DNA of 64,000 bases from Pseudoalteromonas sp. A601 (GTDB taxonomy: Bacteria; Pseudomonadota; Gammaproteobacteria; Enterobacterales; Alteromonadaceae), in the NCBI RefSeq assembly GCF_002165575.1, contig NZ_MXQF01000001.1, positions 62,001-126,000 of the forward strand, given 5' to 3'. Shown here in pieces: positions 25,346 through 37,945 of this stretch. The translations under genes and the position numbers were made by a program. The stretch's first letter is position 1, and every line of letters begins with the position of its first letter. Under the pieces are notes generated by a model. The model was not told where the DNA came from. It saw only the letters and a list, made by a program, of their open reading frames with translations, and did no database searches.

Positions 25346-27762
25346 GACTCTTCACCCTGTTGTTCTTTTTCATCTTCATCACTATCACCATTTACGATAC
25401 CGGCGATATTATTTAATCGTGCTAAGGCAATGCCATTTACTGAATCTTCAGGGTAATGACCATCAACCAGCTCACCGGCGTCTATATCCATTAACGCGTT
25501 AAGAGCTTGATCTACCGTTTCAACGGCATAAATGTGGAACTTACCTAGCTCGACCGCTGCAAGTATTTCGTCATCGAGTACTAAATTAACTTGGTTAGAT
25601 TTGGGCACAATTACGCCTTGCTGACCGGTTAAACCGCGCATTTTACACAGTTTGAAAAAGCCTTCTATTTTCTCATTTACGCCACCAATGGCTTGTACAT
25701 CACCATGTTGGTTTATTGAGCCTGTCAGCGCAATTGACTGGCTAATTGGTAAATTAGTAATAGCCGAAATCAGTGCACATAATTCAGCTAGTGACGCGCT
25801 ATCTCCATCTATGTAGCCATAGCTTTGCTCGATAGCAATATTCGCACTGAGCGTTAAACTAAATTGCTGAGCGTATTTATTACCCAAGTAACCCGTAAGT
25901 AACATCACACCTTTAGAGTGAATTGCTTTACCGAGCTCGGCTTCACGCTCTACGTCAATCACGCCATCAGCACCTGCGTACACTGTGGCAGTAATACGTG
26001 CAGGCGTACCAAACGATGTATCGCCAATGTGCAACACGGTTAAGCCATTCACTTTACCAACGGCTTGGCCGTCAGTGGCGATTAAGGTGTGCCCTTCTTT
26101 AATATCGCTGAGCATGTTTTCGCTAATTTGCCCTGTGCGGTACTGTTTCCCCTCAATCGCTTCATCAATATGGTGAGCGTCAATTAAGCTTAAATTATCT
26201 TGTTTGGTGTAAAAACTTGCCTCTGCTACCAGCTCTAGTACATCAGCAAAACGCGCTGATAGTTTATTGTGGTGCTCAGCTTGGCGATAACTAAATTTAA
26301 GTAGCCGTGCCATAGCAGATTCAGTCAAGCTGCATTTAAGCGTATTTTGGCAGTACTCAGTTACTTTAGTAATAAACTGATATTGCAGTTTATCGCTACT
26401 AGGTAAGTAGTAATCAAAATCTGCCAGTACTCTAAATAGTTCAGCAAACTCTTCATCATACTCACCAATGGTGTAGTACAAATCACGCGAACCTAACAAA
26501 ATAATTTTCACGTCAAGGGGTATCAACTGCGGACGAAGTGTAAAGCTGCTGCCTACTGCACTGTCTTGATACGGTAAATCATTTTTGATTTGATGAGTCT
26601 TTAGTGACAGCTTTAGTCCATCCCACACTTGTGGGTTTGCCATCACTTTTTCGGCGTCCATAATCAAGTAACCGCCATTAGCACGGTGAAGTGCCCCGGG
26701 CTGGATTGACCGATAGCTAGTGATCAATGAGCCTTGCGACGCGGCATACTCTATTTTGCCAAAAATATTGCCAAACGTTGGGTTGGGCTCATAGACGACC
26801 GGTGCGGCATCACCTTCTTTAAATTCTACTAAGATATTGGGCGCAAAAAAGTCGGTCAACATACCTTTGCTATCAAAATCTTCTTTGTTTTCGTCGCTTA
26901 CATCTTCGTCATCTAGCCACTCAAGAACTGCATCAATAATTTCAACTCGAATATCTTTTAAATAACGTAGTACACCAATATGGGCGGCATACTTATGTTC
27001 TAGATCTTTTAACAGCGGTTTAGTCGCAAGCTCTGCGGTGGATTTTTTTAAATTACGTAGTTTTTCTGAGGACTCACGCTTCCAACGTGGTAATTCAATT
27101 AACGCTTCAATCAAAGCATCTTCGAGTTTTTCGATAACCTCATAAAATTGCTCGCGTAAGTCATCATCAAGAGCTGCAAATTCAGCATCACTTAATTGTT
27201 TACCATCAATTAATGGCGCAAAGCCAACAACGCTTTTTTCTTCAATCAGAGCAACGCTCTGTTCAAGTGCAGCAATTTCAACTTCGGTGATTGCAGCGTC
27301 ATAGGCGTCATTAAATTCACGGTCTATTTTTTTCTTTTTGCGCTGATAAGCAGGGTTATCAAATGCTGCTGGAAAGGTGTCGAGTACCTCGTCGATAAAC
27401 GAGTCGATATCATCGGCCAATTGCTTGCTTTGCCCTGCTTGTAAAAACATCGCGATTGGCTCTCGGTGATCGTCGTAATTATTAACGTACAACCACTCGT
27501 TTGGCGTCGGCCGACCTTTACTGTGTGCCTCTAATTTGTCTTTTACTAAAGTAAAACGACCATGCGCAGCTTCACCCATAACATAAACATTATAACCAGG
27601 GAGTTCCATGCCTAAAGAAAAGTCCAGCGCGCTTTGTGCGCGCTGTTGACCAATAAAAGTCAGAGTTTCAGGGTAAGGGTTACTCATGCAAGTTTGCACG
27701 TGATTGAGTGAGATCGTCGGCGCAAGGGCAGACACAGGTAATGGCAGCAATTTTTTCGTCAT
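25342..27762 (-). CDS. Lon-related protease (LonB/YcbZ family)
   Basis: 806 residues. C-terminal Lon-type proteolytic domain with the Ser-Lys dyad: Ser655 in DGDSASLAEL and Lys698 in GGVNEKIEGFF, 43 residues apart as in Lon. The N-terminal AAA-like part is degenerate: where a Walker A would be there is VMGEAAHGRFTLVK, with Arg for Lys. A middle region has GGYLIMDAEKVMANPQVWDGL and LIPLDVKIILLGSRDLYY, typical of this family. A long acidic and charged insert lies at about 120-290. E. coli YcbZ (586 residues) is a shorter relative. Probably a protease of unknown substrate; ATP dependence is doubtful from the motif. First gene of a two-gene unit with the FKBP. Confidence 0.85.
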   Translation of the reverse strand: MTKKLLPLPVSALAPTISLNHVQTCMSNPYPETLTFIGQQRAQSALDFSLGMELPGYNVYVMGEAAHGRFTLVKDKLEAHSKGRPTPNEWLYVNNYDDHREPIAMFLQAGQSKQLADDIDSFIDEVLDTFPAAFDNPAYQRKKKKIDREFNDAYDAAITEVEIAALEQSVALIEEKSVVGFAPLIDGKQLSDAEFAALDDDLREQFYEVIEKLEDALIEALIELPRWKRESSEKLRNLKKSTAELATKPLLKDLEHKYAAHIGVLRYLKDIRVEIIDAVLEWLDDEDVSDENKEDFDSKGMLTDFFAPNILVEFKEGDAAPVVYEPNPTFGNIFGKIEYAASQGSLITSYRSIQPGALHRANGGYLIMDAEKVMANPQVWDGLKLSLKTHQIKNDLPYQDSAVGSSFTLRPQLIPLDVKIILLGSRDLYYTIGEYDEEFAELFRVLADFDYYLPSSDKLQYQFITKVTEYCQNTLKCSLTESAMARLLKFSYRQAEHHNKLSARFADVLELVAEASFYTKQDNLSLIDAHHIDEAIEGKQYRTGQISENMLSDIKEGHTLIATDGQAVGKVNGLTVLHIGDTSFGTPARITATVYAGADGVIDVEREAELGKAIHSKGVMLLTGYLGNKYAQQFSLTLSANIAIEQSYGYIDGDSASLAELCALISAITNLPISQSIALTGSINQHGDVQAIGGVNEKIEGFFKLCKMRGLTGQQGVIVPKSNQVNLVLDDEILAAVELGKFHIYAVETVDQALNALMDIDAGELVDGHYPEDSVNGIALARLNNIAGIVNGDSDEDEKEQQGEES

Positions 27763-27834
27763 TCTAACTTCTTTTTGTATCAGCTAATTAGCTGATTTAT
27801 TTAAATGTGCTCAACATATCTGTTGCGCACTATT

Positions 27835-28293
27835 TTACGGTTGTAATGCCCTGCGAGTAAAATAGATGCCGTTACATTCTGAACAAGCTCTAATTTGCGC
27901 GGCATGATAAATATCATAACTATGGCTGCAATTCTTACACACTAATGTGCCCATGGCTATCCATTCACCTTGGTGATAAACACCATTGTGTTTAAAATCT
28001 TGATTTAATGCGTGCCATTCTAACTGGGTTTTATCTTCTATATGTGACAATTCAAACCACAAAGACTCTTTAAGCTCTTGCCATGCAAGAGAATCGTAAT
28101 GTTTATCGTGCTCTTGAATATGCTCAATATCACGCTTTAAATAGTTGCGATATAATTCCAGTTTTTCTTGGCCAAGGCTTTTTAGCGCTTGCTCAGATTC
28201 CACAAATTTGTCCATTGCATCTTTAAGCTCGTGATCTTTTACATCTTTAAGCCAGTCAGTTAAATCGGTTAACCAAGTTTTATAATCAGCCAT
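27835..28293 (-). CDS. Zinc-ribbon protein of the DUF1451/YbeL family
   Basis: 152 residues from ATG 28291-28293 with GAAGGAG upstream; a TTG-started version five codons longer is unlikely. Helical N-terminal two-thirds (WLTDLTDWLKDVKDHELKDAM..) and a C-terminal rubredoxin-like zinc ribbon CKNCSHSYDIYHAAQIRACSEC, with pairs CxxC and CxxC. E. coli ybeL lies beside leuS in the same opposite orientation, so the neighbourhood supports the assignment. Function unknown. Confidence 0.85.
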   Translation of the reverse strand: MADYKTWLTDLTDWLKDVKDHELKDAMDKFVESEQALKSLGQEKLELYRNYLKRDIEHIQEHDKHYDSLAWQELKESLWFELSHIEDKTQLEWHALNQDFKHNGVYHQGEWIAMGTLVCKNCSHSYDIYHAAQIRACSECNGIYFTRRALQP

Positions 28294-28455
28294 TTTATAC
28301 TCCTTCAAAACTGCGTTAAATCAAGTAATCAACATACTTGAGTATAGGTTAACCTGCCCTGAAAACTAATTTAGTAGTGAAATTATAAAATCCGTTTATT
28401 TGCTGCTGTGATTAGCGTTTATTTTGGGTTATCCTATTCAACAATTTTTTATTAG

Positions 28456-31068
<2,613 letters not shown>

Positions 31069-31069
31069 T

Positions 31070-31564
31070 ATGGCATCATTCAATGCCTTTAAAAACGGAC
31101 TAGCCTTAGTGCTAGTCTGTTTTTTACTTACCAGCTGTGGCTTTCACTTAAAAAAAGCATCGAGCTTGCCGGATGATCTAAAAATTATTACCCTCAGCGG
31201 TGATGATGAAAAATCAGCACTATTCGCCATGCTTGAAAAAGAACTTACCCTCAGTAAAGTGGAGTTACTTTCAGCGCCGGAAAACAATGTCGCACAACTG
31301 TATTTATCAAAAGACCGTTTAGAGCGCCAAATTTTATCGCTATTTAAAAACGGACAAGTGGCTGAATACGAACTTGCATACAGTGTTGCTTACACATTAA
31401 AACGCCCAGGCCTTGATCCTATCAATCAAAGCTTTGAGCTGTATCGTAATTATCAAGACGATCCTGATAACGCTTTGGCAAAAGCAAAAGAGCTTGATTT
31501 GCTGCTAAATGAAATTCGTATGCAGGCAAGTCGTCGTATAGTACGAGAGCTTTCGCAACTATAA
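31070..31564 (+). CDS. lptE: LPS-assembly lipoprotein LptE
   Basis: 164 residues from ATG 31070-31072, two bases after the leuS stop. Outer-membrane lipoprotein that plugs LptD and helps insert lipopolysaccharide. Lipobox LLTSCGFHL: signal peptide ending at Ser with Cys about residue 22, followed by GFHL as in all LptE. The remainder is weakly conserved, as usual for the family. It shares one base with holA. Confidence 0.93.
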   Translation: MASFNAFKNGLALVLVCFLLTSCGFHLKKASSLPDDLKIITLSGDDEKSALFAMLEKELTLSKVELLSAPENNVAQLYLSKDRLERQILSLFKNGQVAEYELAYSVAYTLKRPGLDPINQSFELYRNYQDDPDNALAKAKELDLLLNEIRMQASRRIVRELSQL

Positions 31565-32604
31565 TGCGCTGTTACGCTAATCAACTACCTAATGAGTTAA
31601 AAAAAGCGCTACAGCCTTTTTATCTAGTGTTTGGTGAAGAACCTTTTCAAATAGCACAATGTGCCCAGCAAATTCGTACATGTGCAAAACAGCACGGTTT
31701 TGACGAAGTAATAAAGTTTACATTAATGCCCGGCTTTGATTGGCAAGAGCTGATCGCGCAATATCAAAGCATGTCACTATTTAGTGCCCGTACTTTAATT
31801 GAGCTTGATCTCAATGGTCAAAAGCCAGGCACTGTTGGCAGCCAAACATTTAAAAAGCTCGTTGAACTAACAAATCCAGATACCCTACTAATTGTCACAG
31901 GCGCTAAAGCAAGCCAAGATATTCAACGCAGTGCATGGTTTAAAGCGCTAGATAAACACGGTGTATTTGTACCTTGCTACCCGCTTAGCGGTAATCATTT
32001 GCAGCGTTGGTTAGATGAACAATGTGCGCGACTCGCTATTAATATGCAACCTGATGCAAAGCGAACCTTAATTGACGCCACTGAAGGTAACTTACTGGCC
32101 TGTTTTCAAGAGCTCGAAAAACTGTCTTTACTGCATGGGAATGCTTTAATTGACCAACAACGAGTACTGCAAGGCTTACTTAATCAAGCTAAGTTCGATA
32201 TTTTTGATTTAAGCGATGCTCTGCTTCAGGGAAATAGCCGCCAAGCAATTAAAGTTTTGACTAAACTCTCTGGTGATAACACCGAGGCAGTCAGCATTTT
32301 ATGGACTATTAATAAAGAAGCTAACACCCTATTGAGTCTTCAATTAGGGTTGCAACAAGGCGAGAACCTAACGGCCTTGTTTAAACAAAAAGCAATTTGG
32401 AAAAACCAACAAGGGCCAATTAGCCAAGCGCTTAATCGTTTAACAGTACACACCCTTGAACATATTATTAGTTTATTAGCACAATTTGATGCCAGCTATA
32501 AGCAAGGTAATTTAATTAAACCCTATCAAGCCTTGGCTCATATATGTTTGGTTTTTTGCCAACCCGTTGCTGTTGCACTTCCTGCTCACCCGTTAGATCC
32601 ATAA
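31564..32604 (+). CDS. holA: DNA polymerase III delta subunit
   Basis: 346 residues, the clamp-loader subunit that opens the beta sliding clamp. Family stretches: N-terminal YLVFGEEPFQIAQCAQQIR, LIVTGAKASQDIQRSAWFKAL, DATEGNLLACFQELEKLSLL, and KFDIFDLSDALLQGNSRQAIKVL. ATG overlaps the lptE stop codon by one base (TAATG). As in E. coli it lies between lptE and nadD. Confidence 0.96.
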   Translation: MRCYANQLPNELKKALQPFYLVFGEEPFQIAQCAQQIRTCAKQHGFDEVIKFTLMPGFDWQELIAQYQSMSLFSARTLIELDLNGQKPGTVGSQTFKKLVELTNPDTLLIVTGAKASQDIQRSAWFKALDKHGVFVPCYPLSGNHLQRWLDEQCARLAINMQPDAKRTLIDATEGNLLACFQELEKLSLLHGNALIDQQRVLQGLLNQAKFDIFDLSDALLQGNSRQAIKVLTKLSGDNTEAVSILWTINKEANTLLSLQLGLQQGENLTALFKQKAIWKNQQGPISQALNRLTVHTLEHIISLLAQFDASYKQGNLIKPYQALAHICLVFCQPVAVALPAHPLDP

Positions 32605-32617
32605 CCAGGAGCTGAAG

Positions 32618-33253
32618 ATGATTGCACTATTTGGTGGCACTTTTGATCCAGTTCATTTAGGCCACCTTAACATGGCGCAGCAATGTGTTGAGCATCTAAA
32701 GCTTTCACAATTGCGCTTTATGCCCTGCGCTATTCCCGCTCATAAAGCCCAACCGGGCATTAGCAACTCACATCGTATTGCCATGTTAGAAGCCGCTATA
32801 GCTCCTTTTCCCAGCTTCTCATTGGATTTACGCGAACTAAAGCGCAAAGGGCCTTCTTATTCATTGCTTAGTTTACAAGAGCTGCGCGATGAATATCCCA
32901 ACGAGCCTATTCTATTTTTAATTGGCCTTGATTCATTTAACACCCTAGATAAGTGGTTTGAATGGCAAGCAATTACACAACTATGCCACATTGTGGTGTA
33001 TCAACGGCCAAATCAAACAACCAATTTAAGTGCACAACTGCAACAATACCAAACTAACGCACAAACCACCTCGTTAGATACCTTGCACAGTGAGCTTGCT
33101 GGCAGACTGTATTTTTTACCTGGTCAAGTTATGGATGTGGCATCGAGTGATATTCGCCAGAAAATAAAAAAAGGCCAACTTTGCCGGGAACTTCTGCCAA
33201 GTACTGTGAGTCACTATATACATAGCCATGAACTTTATCTAAGTGATGAATAA
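32618..33253 (+). CDS. nadD: Nicotinate-nucleotide adenylyltransferase
   Basis: 211 residues (E. coli 213). Converts nicotinate mononucleotide and ATP to deamido-NAD. GGTFDPVHLGHLNMA at the N-terminus holds the nucleotidyltransferase HxGH motif; DSFNTLDKWFEW and the C-terminal VASSDIRQKIKKG match the SxTxxR-type motif. AGGAGCTGAAG precedes the ATG. Confidence 0.96.
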   Translation: MIALFGGTFDPVHLGHLNMAQQCVEHLKLSQLRFMPCAIPAHKAQPGISNSHRIAMLEAAIAPFPSFSLDLRELKRKGPSYSLLSLQELRDEYPNEPILFLIGLDSFNTLDKWFEWQAITQLCHIVVYQRPNQTTNLSAQLQQYQTNAQTTSLDTLHSELAGRLYFLPGQVMDVASSDIRQKIKKGQLCRELLPSTVSHYIHSHELYLSDE

Positions 33254-33307
33254 AACTCATCAGCGTGATAAAATAGTAACTATTCCCTTTTTTAATGAGA
33301 TAACACT

Positions 33308-33625
33308 TTGGATTCGAAACAACTACTCGCCTTTGCCTTAGACAAAATTGACGATATGAAAGCCCGTGATGTGGTTCAGCTTGATGTAAGAGGCAATTCT
33401 GACATTACTGACTACATGCTTGTGTGCTCTGGTAACTCTAAACGCCATGTACAATCGATTGCTGATCATGTTGCCAAAGAAGCCCGCCACTCAGGTGAAG
33501 AGCCGCTGGGATATGAAGGTCAAAACGAAGGCGAATGGGTACTGGTTGATTTAGGTGATGTAGTTGTGCATGTTATGCAAGATCAAGCACGTAGCTACTA
33601 CGATCTAGAAAAGCTTTGGAGCTAA
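33308..33625 (+). CDS. rsfS: Ribosomal silencing factor RsfS
   Basis: 105 residues, exactly as in E. coli, when read from TTG 33308-33310. Aligning M-x-x-K-x-L-x-x-F-x-x-DKIDD with the E. coli N-terminus supports this rare start codon. Binds ribosomal protein L14 (uL14) and blocks subunit joining in starvation. LVCSGNSKRHVQSIADHV and WVLVDLGDVVVHVMQ are family marks. The SD is weak (TGAGA). Confidence 0.95.
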   Translation: MDSKQLLAFALDKIDDMKARDVVQLDVRGNSDITDYMLVCSGNSKRHVQSIADHVAKEARHSGEEPLGYEGQNEGEWVLVDLGDVVVHVMQDQARSYYDLEKLWS

Positions 33626-33661
33626 CGGCAGCTATTTTAATCTGAGTTTGGAAGTACACGC

Positions 33662-34132
33662 GTGAAAATACAAATGATTGCCGTTGGTACCAAAATGCCA
33701 GCATGGGTTGAAACGGGTTTTGCTGAATATCAGCGCCGTTTTCCAAAAGATATGGCATTGGAGTTAATTGAGATCCCAGCAGGTAAGCGCGGCAAAAATG
33801 CCGACATAAAAAGGATTCTACATATCGAAGGTGAAAAAACTCTTGCTGCGATACCGAAAGGCAATCGGATTGTTACTTTAGAGGTAACAGGTAAAGCTCT
33901 TGATACCCACCAACTAGCAAAAAACATGGAAAAGTGGCAATTAGATGGCCGCGATGTCAGCTTGCTTATTGGAGGCCCAGAAGGGCTGGCACCTGAATGT
34001 ATTGCTGCTTCTGAGCAAAAGTGGTCGTTATCGAACTTGACCCTACCACACCCTTTAGTACGCATTATAGTGGCTGAAAGCTTGTATAGAGGATGGAGTG
34101 TAAACAACAACCATCCTTATCATCGCGAGTAG
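33662..34132 (+). CDS. rlmH: 23S rRNA (pseudouridine1915-N3)-methyltransferase RlmH
   Basis: 156 residues from GTG 33662-33664 with GGAAG upstream. SPOUT methyltransferase that methylates pseudouridine 1915 in helix 69. Very close to E. coli: [30 protein letters not shown], the SAM-binding [13 protein letters not shown] and the C-terminal [20 protein letters not shown]. Six bases separate it from mrdA. Confidence 0.97.
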   Translation: MKIQMIAVGTKMPAWVETGFAEYQRRFPKDMALELIEIPAGKRGKNADIKRILHIEGEKTLAAIPKGNRIVTLEVTGKALDTHQLAKNMEKWQLDGRDVSLLIGGPEGLAPECIAASEQKWSLSNLTLPHPLVRIIVAESLYRGWSVNNNHPYHRE

Positions 34133-34138
34133 CCGTCT

Positions 34139-36019
34139 ATGCTCAAAAGAAGACCCACAATTCGAGACCACTCAGCAGAAGCTAATCTTTTTGCTCGTCG
34201 CGCCTTTGTGGGTTTTGTTTTTGTTACTATTTTAGTCGCTGTATTGTTGTCTAATTTATACACTATACAGGTTGACGATCATCAAGATTACCAAACTCGT
34301 TCCAACGACAACCGCATAAAAGTCATTCCTATCGCGCCAAACCGTGGGCTTATTTATGACCGTAATGGTGTATTACTGGCAGAGAACAAACCGGTTTATA
34401 ACCTTGAAGTAATACCCGAAGACGTTGATGATCTTGACACTTCTCTTAGCGAAATGAGTAAGCTAATTGATATTTCAGAGCAACAACGTAATGACTTTAT
34501 AAAGGATATAAAGCACAACCGCCGTTTTAAAAGCCAAGTATTAAAAGCTCGCTTAAACGAGCAAGAAGTCGCAAAGTTTTCGGTTAATCAACATAAGTTT
34601 CCTGGTTTTAGTATCGAAGCACGGTTAGCTCGTTATTACCCTTATGCCGATACCCTCACCCATGCTTTAGGCTATGTGGCTAAACTAAACCGTAAAGAGC
34701 TCACTAAACTTGAATCACAAGACCAAGCAACTAATTACCGTGCTACCCACGATATTGGGAAACTAGGTATCGAAAAATACTACGAGCAATTGCTGCATGG
34801 TCAAGTGGGCTCCCAACGTGTTGAAGTAAATAACCGTGGGCGCGTAATTCGCACTTTAAGTATGACCCCGCCAGAGCCTGGTCACGACCTCGTGCTCACT
34901 CTAGATATTGGCTTACAGCAAATAGCCCAGCACGCGCTAAAAGATATGCGCGGTGCAATTGTGGTTATGGATGCAAAAGATGGCGGAGTACTCGCCTTGT
35001 ATTCAAACCCAAGCTATGACCCAAATTTATTTGTGCACGGTATTAGTAGTAAAAATTATAAAGCCTTACTCAATCCAGATCGCCCATTAATAAATCGAAC
35101 TACGCAGGGTCGATATGCCCCTGCATCAACAGTTAAGCCTCATATGGCCATTCTTGCTTTAGAAGAGGGCTTAGTCACTGAGCATACAAAAATGTGGGAT
35201 CCGGGCTTTTTTCAAATCCCGAATGTAGAACACAAATGGCGTGACTGGAAGCGTTGGGGACATGGCCATGTGGATGTTTATAAAGCAATTGAAGAATCCT
35301 GCGATACTTACTTTTACGATGTCTCTTATCGATTGGGGATTACTAAAATCAGTGACTTTATGGCGCAATTTGGTTTTGGTGATTTAACGGGCATTGACAT
35401 ACACGAAGAAACAACAGCAATCTTACCCTCTAAAGAGTGGAAAGAAGGCCGTTTTCGTGAGTCTTGGTGGCGTGGCGATACGATATCTGTGGGCATCGGC
35501 CAAGGTTATTGGACAGCCACACCAATGCAAATAGCCAATGCAACCAACATTTTAGTTAATAAAGGGCTTAATCATCCCCCTCATTTAGTCCAGGTTGCGA
35601 AAAAAGAAAACGAAGTAACGCAAATTAACAATGACGAAAAGCCCCCTGTTGTTTTAAAGAACCCAGATCACTGGCGTATTTCGCTAGACGCTATGCATAA
35701 CACGGTAAAAAAAGTAACCGGTACTGCCCATAGAGCTTTTAAGGGCGCAAACTACGACCCTGCAGGAAAAACCGGCACAGCTCAAGTGGTGAGTATTGCC
35801 CAAGGTGAACGCTATGATGCTAAATCTCTCAAGGAACGCCAACGCGACAACGCCATTTATATTGGTTTTGCGCCATTTGACGACCCACAAATTGTGGTAT
35901 CTGTGGTGGTAGAAAATACCGGTGGCGGTAGTTCTGTCGGTGCACCAATTGCACGCCAATTAATGGATTACTATTTTTCAGCGAACCCTGTAACCCTTGC
36001 TGGGAGTGCAAAACAATAA
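34139..36019 (+). CDS. mrdA: Penicillin-binding protein 2, elongasome transpeptidase
   Basis: 626 residues. One transmembrane segment near the N-terminus (FVGFVFVTILVAVLLSNLYTI, about 23-43), a dimerisation/pedestal domain with IAPNRGLIYDRNGVLLAENKP, and the transpeptidase domain. Active-site motifs: SxxK in PASTVKPH (Ser about 329), SxN-type region ESCDTYFYD, and KTGTAQ (about 543). It cross-links side-wall peptidoglycan together with RodA, whose gene follows with a one-base overlap. Confidence 0.97.
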   Translation: MLKRRPTIRDHSAEANLFARRAFVGFVFVTILVAVLLSNLYTIQVDDHQDYQTRSNDNRIKVIPIAPNRGLIYDRNGVLLAENKPVYNLEVIPEDVDDLDTSLSEMSKLIDISEQQRNDFIKDIKHNRRFKSQVLKARLNEQEVAKFSVNQHKFPGFSIEARLARYYPYADTLTHALGYVAKLNRKELTKLESQDQATNYRATHDIGKLGIEKYYEQLLHGQVGSQRVEVNNRGRVIRTLSMTPPEPGHDLVLTLDIGLQQIAQHALKDMRGAIVVMDAKDGGVLALYSNPSYDPNLFVHGISSKNYKALLNPDRPLINRTTQGRYAPASTVKPHMAILALEEGLVTEHTKMWDPGFFQIPNVEHKWRDWKRWGHGHVDVYKAIEESCDTYFYDVSYRLGITKISDFMAQFGFGDLTGIDIHEETTAILPSKEWKEGRFRESWWRGDTISVGIGQGYWTATPMQIANATNILVNKGLNHPPHLVQVAKKENEVTQINNDEKPPVVLKNPDHWRISLDAMHNTVKKVTGTAHRAFKGANYDPAGKTGTAQVVSIAQGERYDAKSLKERQRDNAIYIGFAPFDDPQIVVSVVVENTGGGSSVGAPIARQLMDYYFSANPVTLAGSAKQ

Positions 36020-37122
36020 TGCAATTAAACGATAAGCGCTCAATTTGGGACAAACTGCATTTAGATTTGCCATTGCTCATCGCCCTGCTGGCCATGATGG
36101 GGGCAAGCCTTGCCATTGTTTATAGCGCTAGTGGGCAAAACTCCGCGATGATGGTACGTCACGCAACACGAATGGCCGGCGCAATTATTGGCATGTTTAT
36201 TTTAGCTCAATTTAGCCCCGCAACTCTTAAACGACTCGTCATTCCAATGTACTGTGCAGGCTTATTGATGCTCGTTGGCGTATTGTTATTTGGTGTTAGC
36301 TCGAAAGGAGCACAGCGTTGGTTAGATTTGGGGGTGACGCGTTTTCAGCCGTCTGAACTGATGAAAATCGCCGTACCAATGATGGTAGCTTGGTACATAG
36401 GACGTAACCACTTACCCCCAAGAGCGTTACATTTGGTGGTTGGTTTTACCATTGTAATGTTACCAACCCTACTCATTAAAGAACAACCTGACTTGGGCAC
36501 ATCGATATTAATTGCCAGCTCTGGCGTATTTGTCCTGTTTTTATCTGGCTTGAGTTGGCGGCTAATCGGCTTTTTAACTGGCTTAGTTGCCCTTGCAGCA
36601 TGGCCATTTTGGCACTACGGCATGCATGCCTATCAAAAACAACGTGTACTCACTTTGTTCAATCCTGAAAGCGATCCACTTGGTTCTGGTTATCATATTA
36701 TTCAATCTAAAATAGCGATAGGCTCTGGTGGCATTGAAGGTAAGGGTTGGCTACAAGGTACCCAATCACAATTAGAATTTTTACCTGAGCGCCACACTGA
36801 TTTCATTTTCTCCGTACTCAGCGAAGAGTTTGGTTTATTTGGCGTATGCCTATTGCTGTGTATGTATTTATTTATCATTGGTCGCGGCTTATACATTGCT
36901 GTGAATGCCCAAGACGCCTTTGGCAAATTACTGGCAGGTGCACTTACGCTAACATTTTTCGTTTACGTATTCGTCAACATTGGCATGGTATCAGGGCTCT
37001 TACCGGTTGTCGGTGTTCCTTTACCACTCATTAGTTATGGTGGTACGTCAATGGTTACACTCATGGCTGGCTTTGGCATAATCATGTCAATTGCAACCGA
37101 TAAAAGGATGCTTTTAAAATAA
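36019..37122 (+). CDS. mrdB: Rod shape-determining glycan polymerase RodA
   Basis: 367 residues, about ten transmembrane helices, SEDS family glycosyltransferase that polymerises lipid II with PBP2. Motifs: WLDLGVTRFQPSELMKIAVP, IKEQPDLGTSILI, the large periplasmic loop with GIEGKGWLQGTQSQLEFLPE and HTDFIFSVLSEEFG, and GLLPVVGVPLPLISYGGTS. Start and stop overlap those of mrdA and rlpA by one base each, so the three are coupled. Confidence 0.97.
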   Translation: MQLNDKRSIWDKLHLDLPLLIALLAMMGASLAIVYSASGQNSAMMVRHATRMAGAIIGMFILAQFSPATLKRLVIPMYCAGLLMLVGVLLFGVSSKGAQRWLDLGVTRFQPSELMKIAVPMMVAWYIGRNHLPPRALHLVVGFTIVMLPTLLIKEQPDLGTSILIASSGVFVLFLSGLSWRLIGFLTGLVALAAWPFWHYGMHAYQKQRVLTLFNPESDPLGSGYHIIQSKIAIGSGGIEGKGWLQGTQSQLEFLPERHTDFIFSVLSEEFGLFGVCLLLCMYLFIIGRGLYIAVNAQDAFGKLLAGALTLTFFVYVFVNIGMVSGLLPVVGVPLPLISYGGTSMVTLMAGFGIIMSIATDKRMLLK

Positions 37123-37901
37123 TGAAGTGGATGTTGAAGTATATTAGTTTAGTGCTCTTTAGCATTGTTTTAAGTGGCTGTAGTAGTTCAGGCCGTAAAA
37201 CGGATCACAGCAGCCGTTACAGCATGAAACATGACGCTGCACCTTTACGTGCGCCAACCGTGTTAGAGATGCAAGATGCTGTTGTAACTGAAGTAATAAA
37301 AAGTGCCAGCGCAGGCCGCCCTTATACTGTACTTGGTAAAAATTATACCCCCATGCTGGATGAAACTGGTTACAAAGAAGAAGGTATAGCCTCTTGGTAT
37401 GGGCGCAAATTTCATGGCTACCACACATCAAATGGTGAAACCTATGATATGTTTGCCATGACTGCCGCACATAAGACACTGCCCCTACCGAGTTTTGTTC
37501 GGGTAACCAATACGGCTAACGGTAAATCAGCCATTGTACGAGTGAATGATCGTGGTCCATTTCATGATGATAGAATCATAGATTTATCATACGCTGCAGC
37601 TTATAAGCTTGGTTATTACAACCATGGTACAGCCAAGGTTAAGCTTGAGGCTATTACACTATCGGATTCGCCCACACGTCCAAGTTATATCCAAGTTGCA
37701 GCGGGCAGTACATTAGCAAATATTGAAGCCCTCGCCTCAACCTTGCGTCAGCAGTACCATTTACCTACAAGTATTGTAGAAAAAGATGCCATTTATAGGT
37801 TGCGACTAGGACCAATTAAAGACGCTGAACAAGCTCAGCTAGTGCTCGAAAAATTAAAACAAAACCAATTTCAAAACGCGTTCTTGCTTTACGGTCAATA
37901 A
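37122..37901 (+). CDS. rlpA: Septal ring lytic transglycosylase RlpA
   Basis: 259 residues, outer-membrane lipoprotein (lipobox LSGCSSSG, Cys about 20). Double-psi beta-barrel domain about 85-175: EEGIASWYGRKFHGYHTSNGE, VNDRGPFHDDRIIDLSYAAA, holding the conserved Asp of the active site. C-terminal SPOR domain about 185-258 (SYIQVAAGSTLANIEALA..) that binds septal peptidoglycan. Shorter than the E. coli protein (362). Start overlaps mrdB. Confidence 0.95.
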   Translation: MKWMLKYISLVLFSIVLSGCSSSGRKTDHSSRYSMKHDAAPLRAPTVLEMQDAVVTEVIKSASAGRPYTVLGKNYTPMLDETGYKEEGIASWYGRKFHGYHTSNGETYDMFAMTAAHKTLPLPSFVRVTNTANGKSAIVRVNDRGPFHDDRIIDLSYAAAYKLGYYNHGTAKVKLEAITLSDSPTRPSYIQVAAGSTLANIEALASTLRQQYHLPTSIVEKDAIYRLRLGPIKDAEQAQLVLEKLKQNQFQNAFLLYGQ

Positions 37902-37945
37902 CACCTTTAGAATAGCTCTACGCGAATCTTTAACTTTAACCATTA

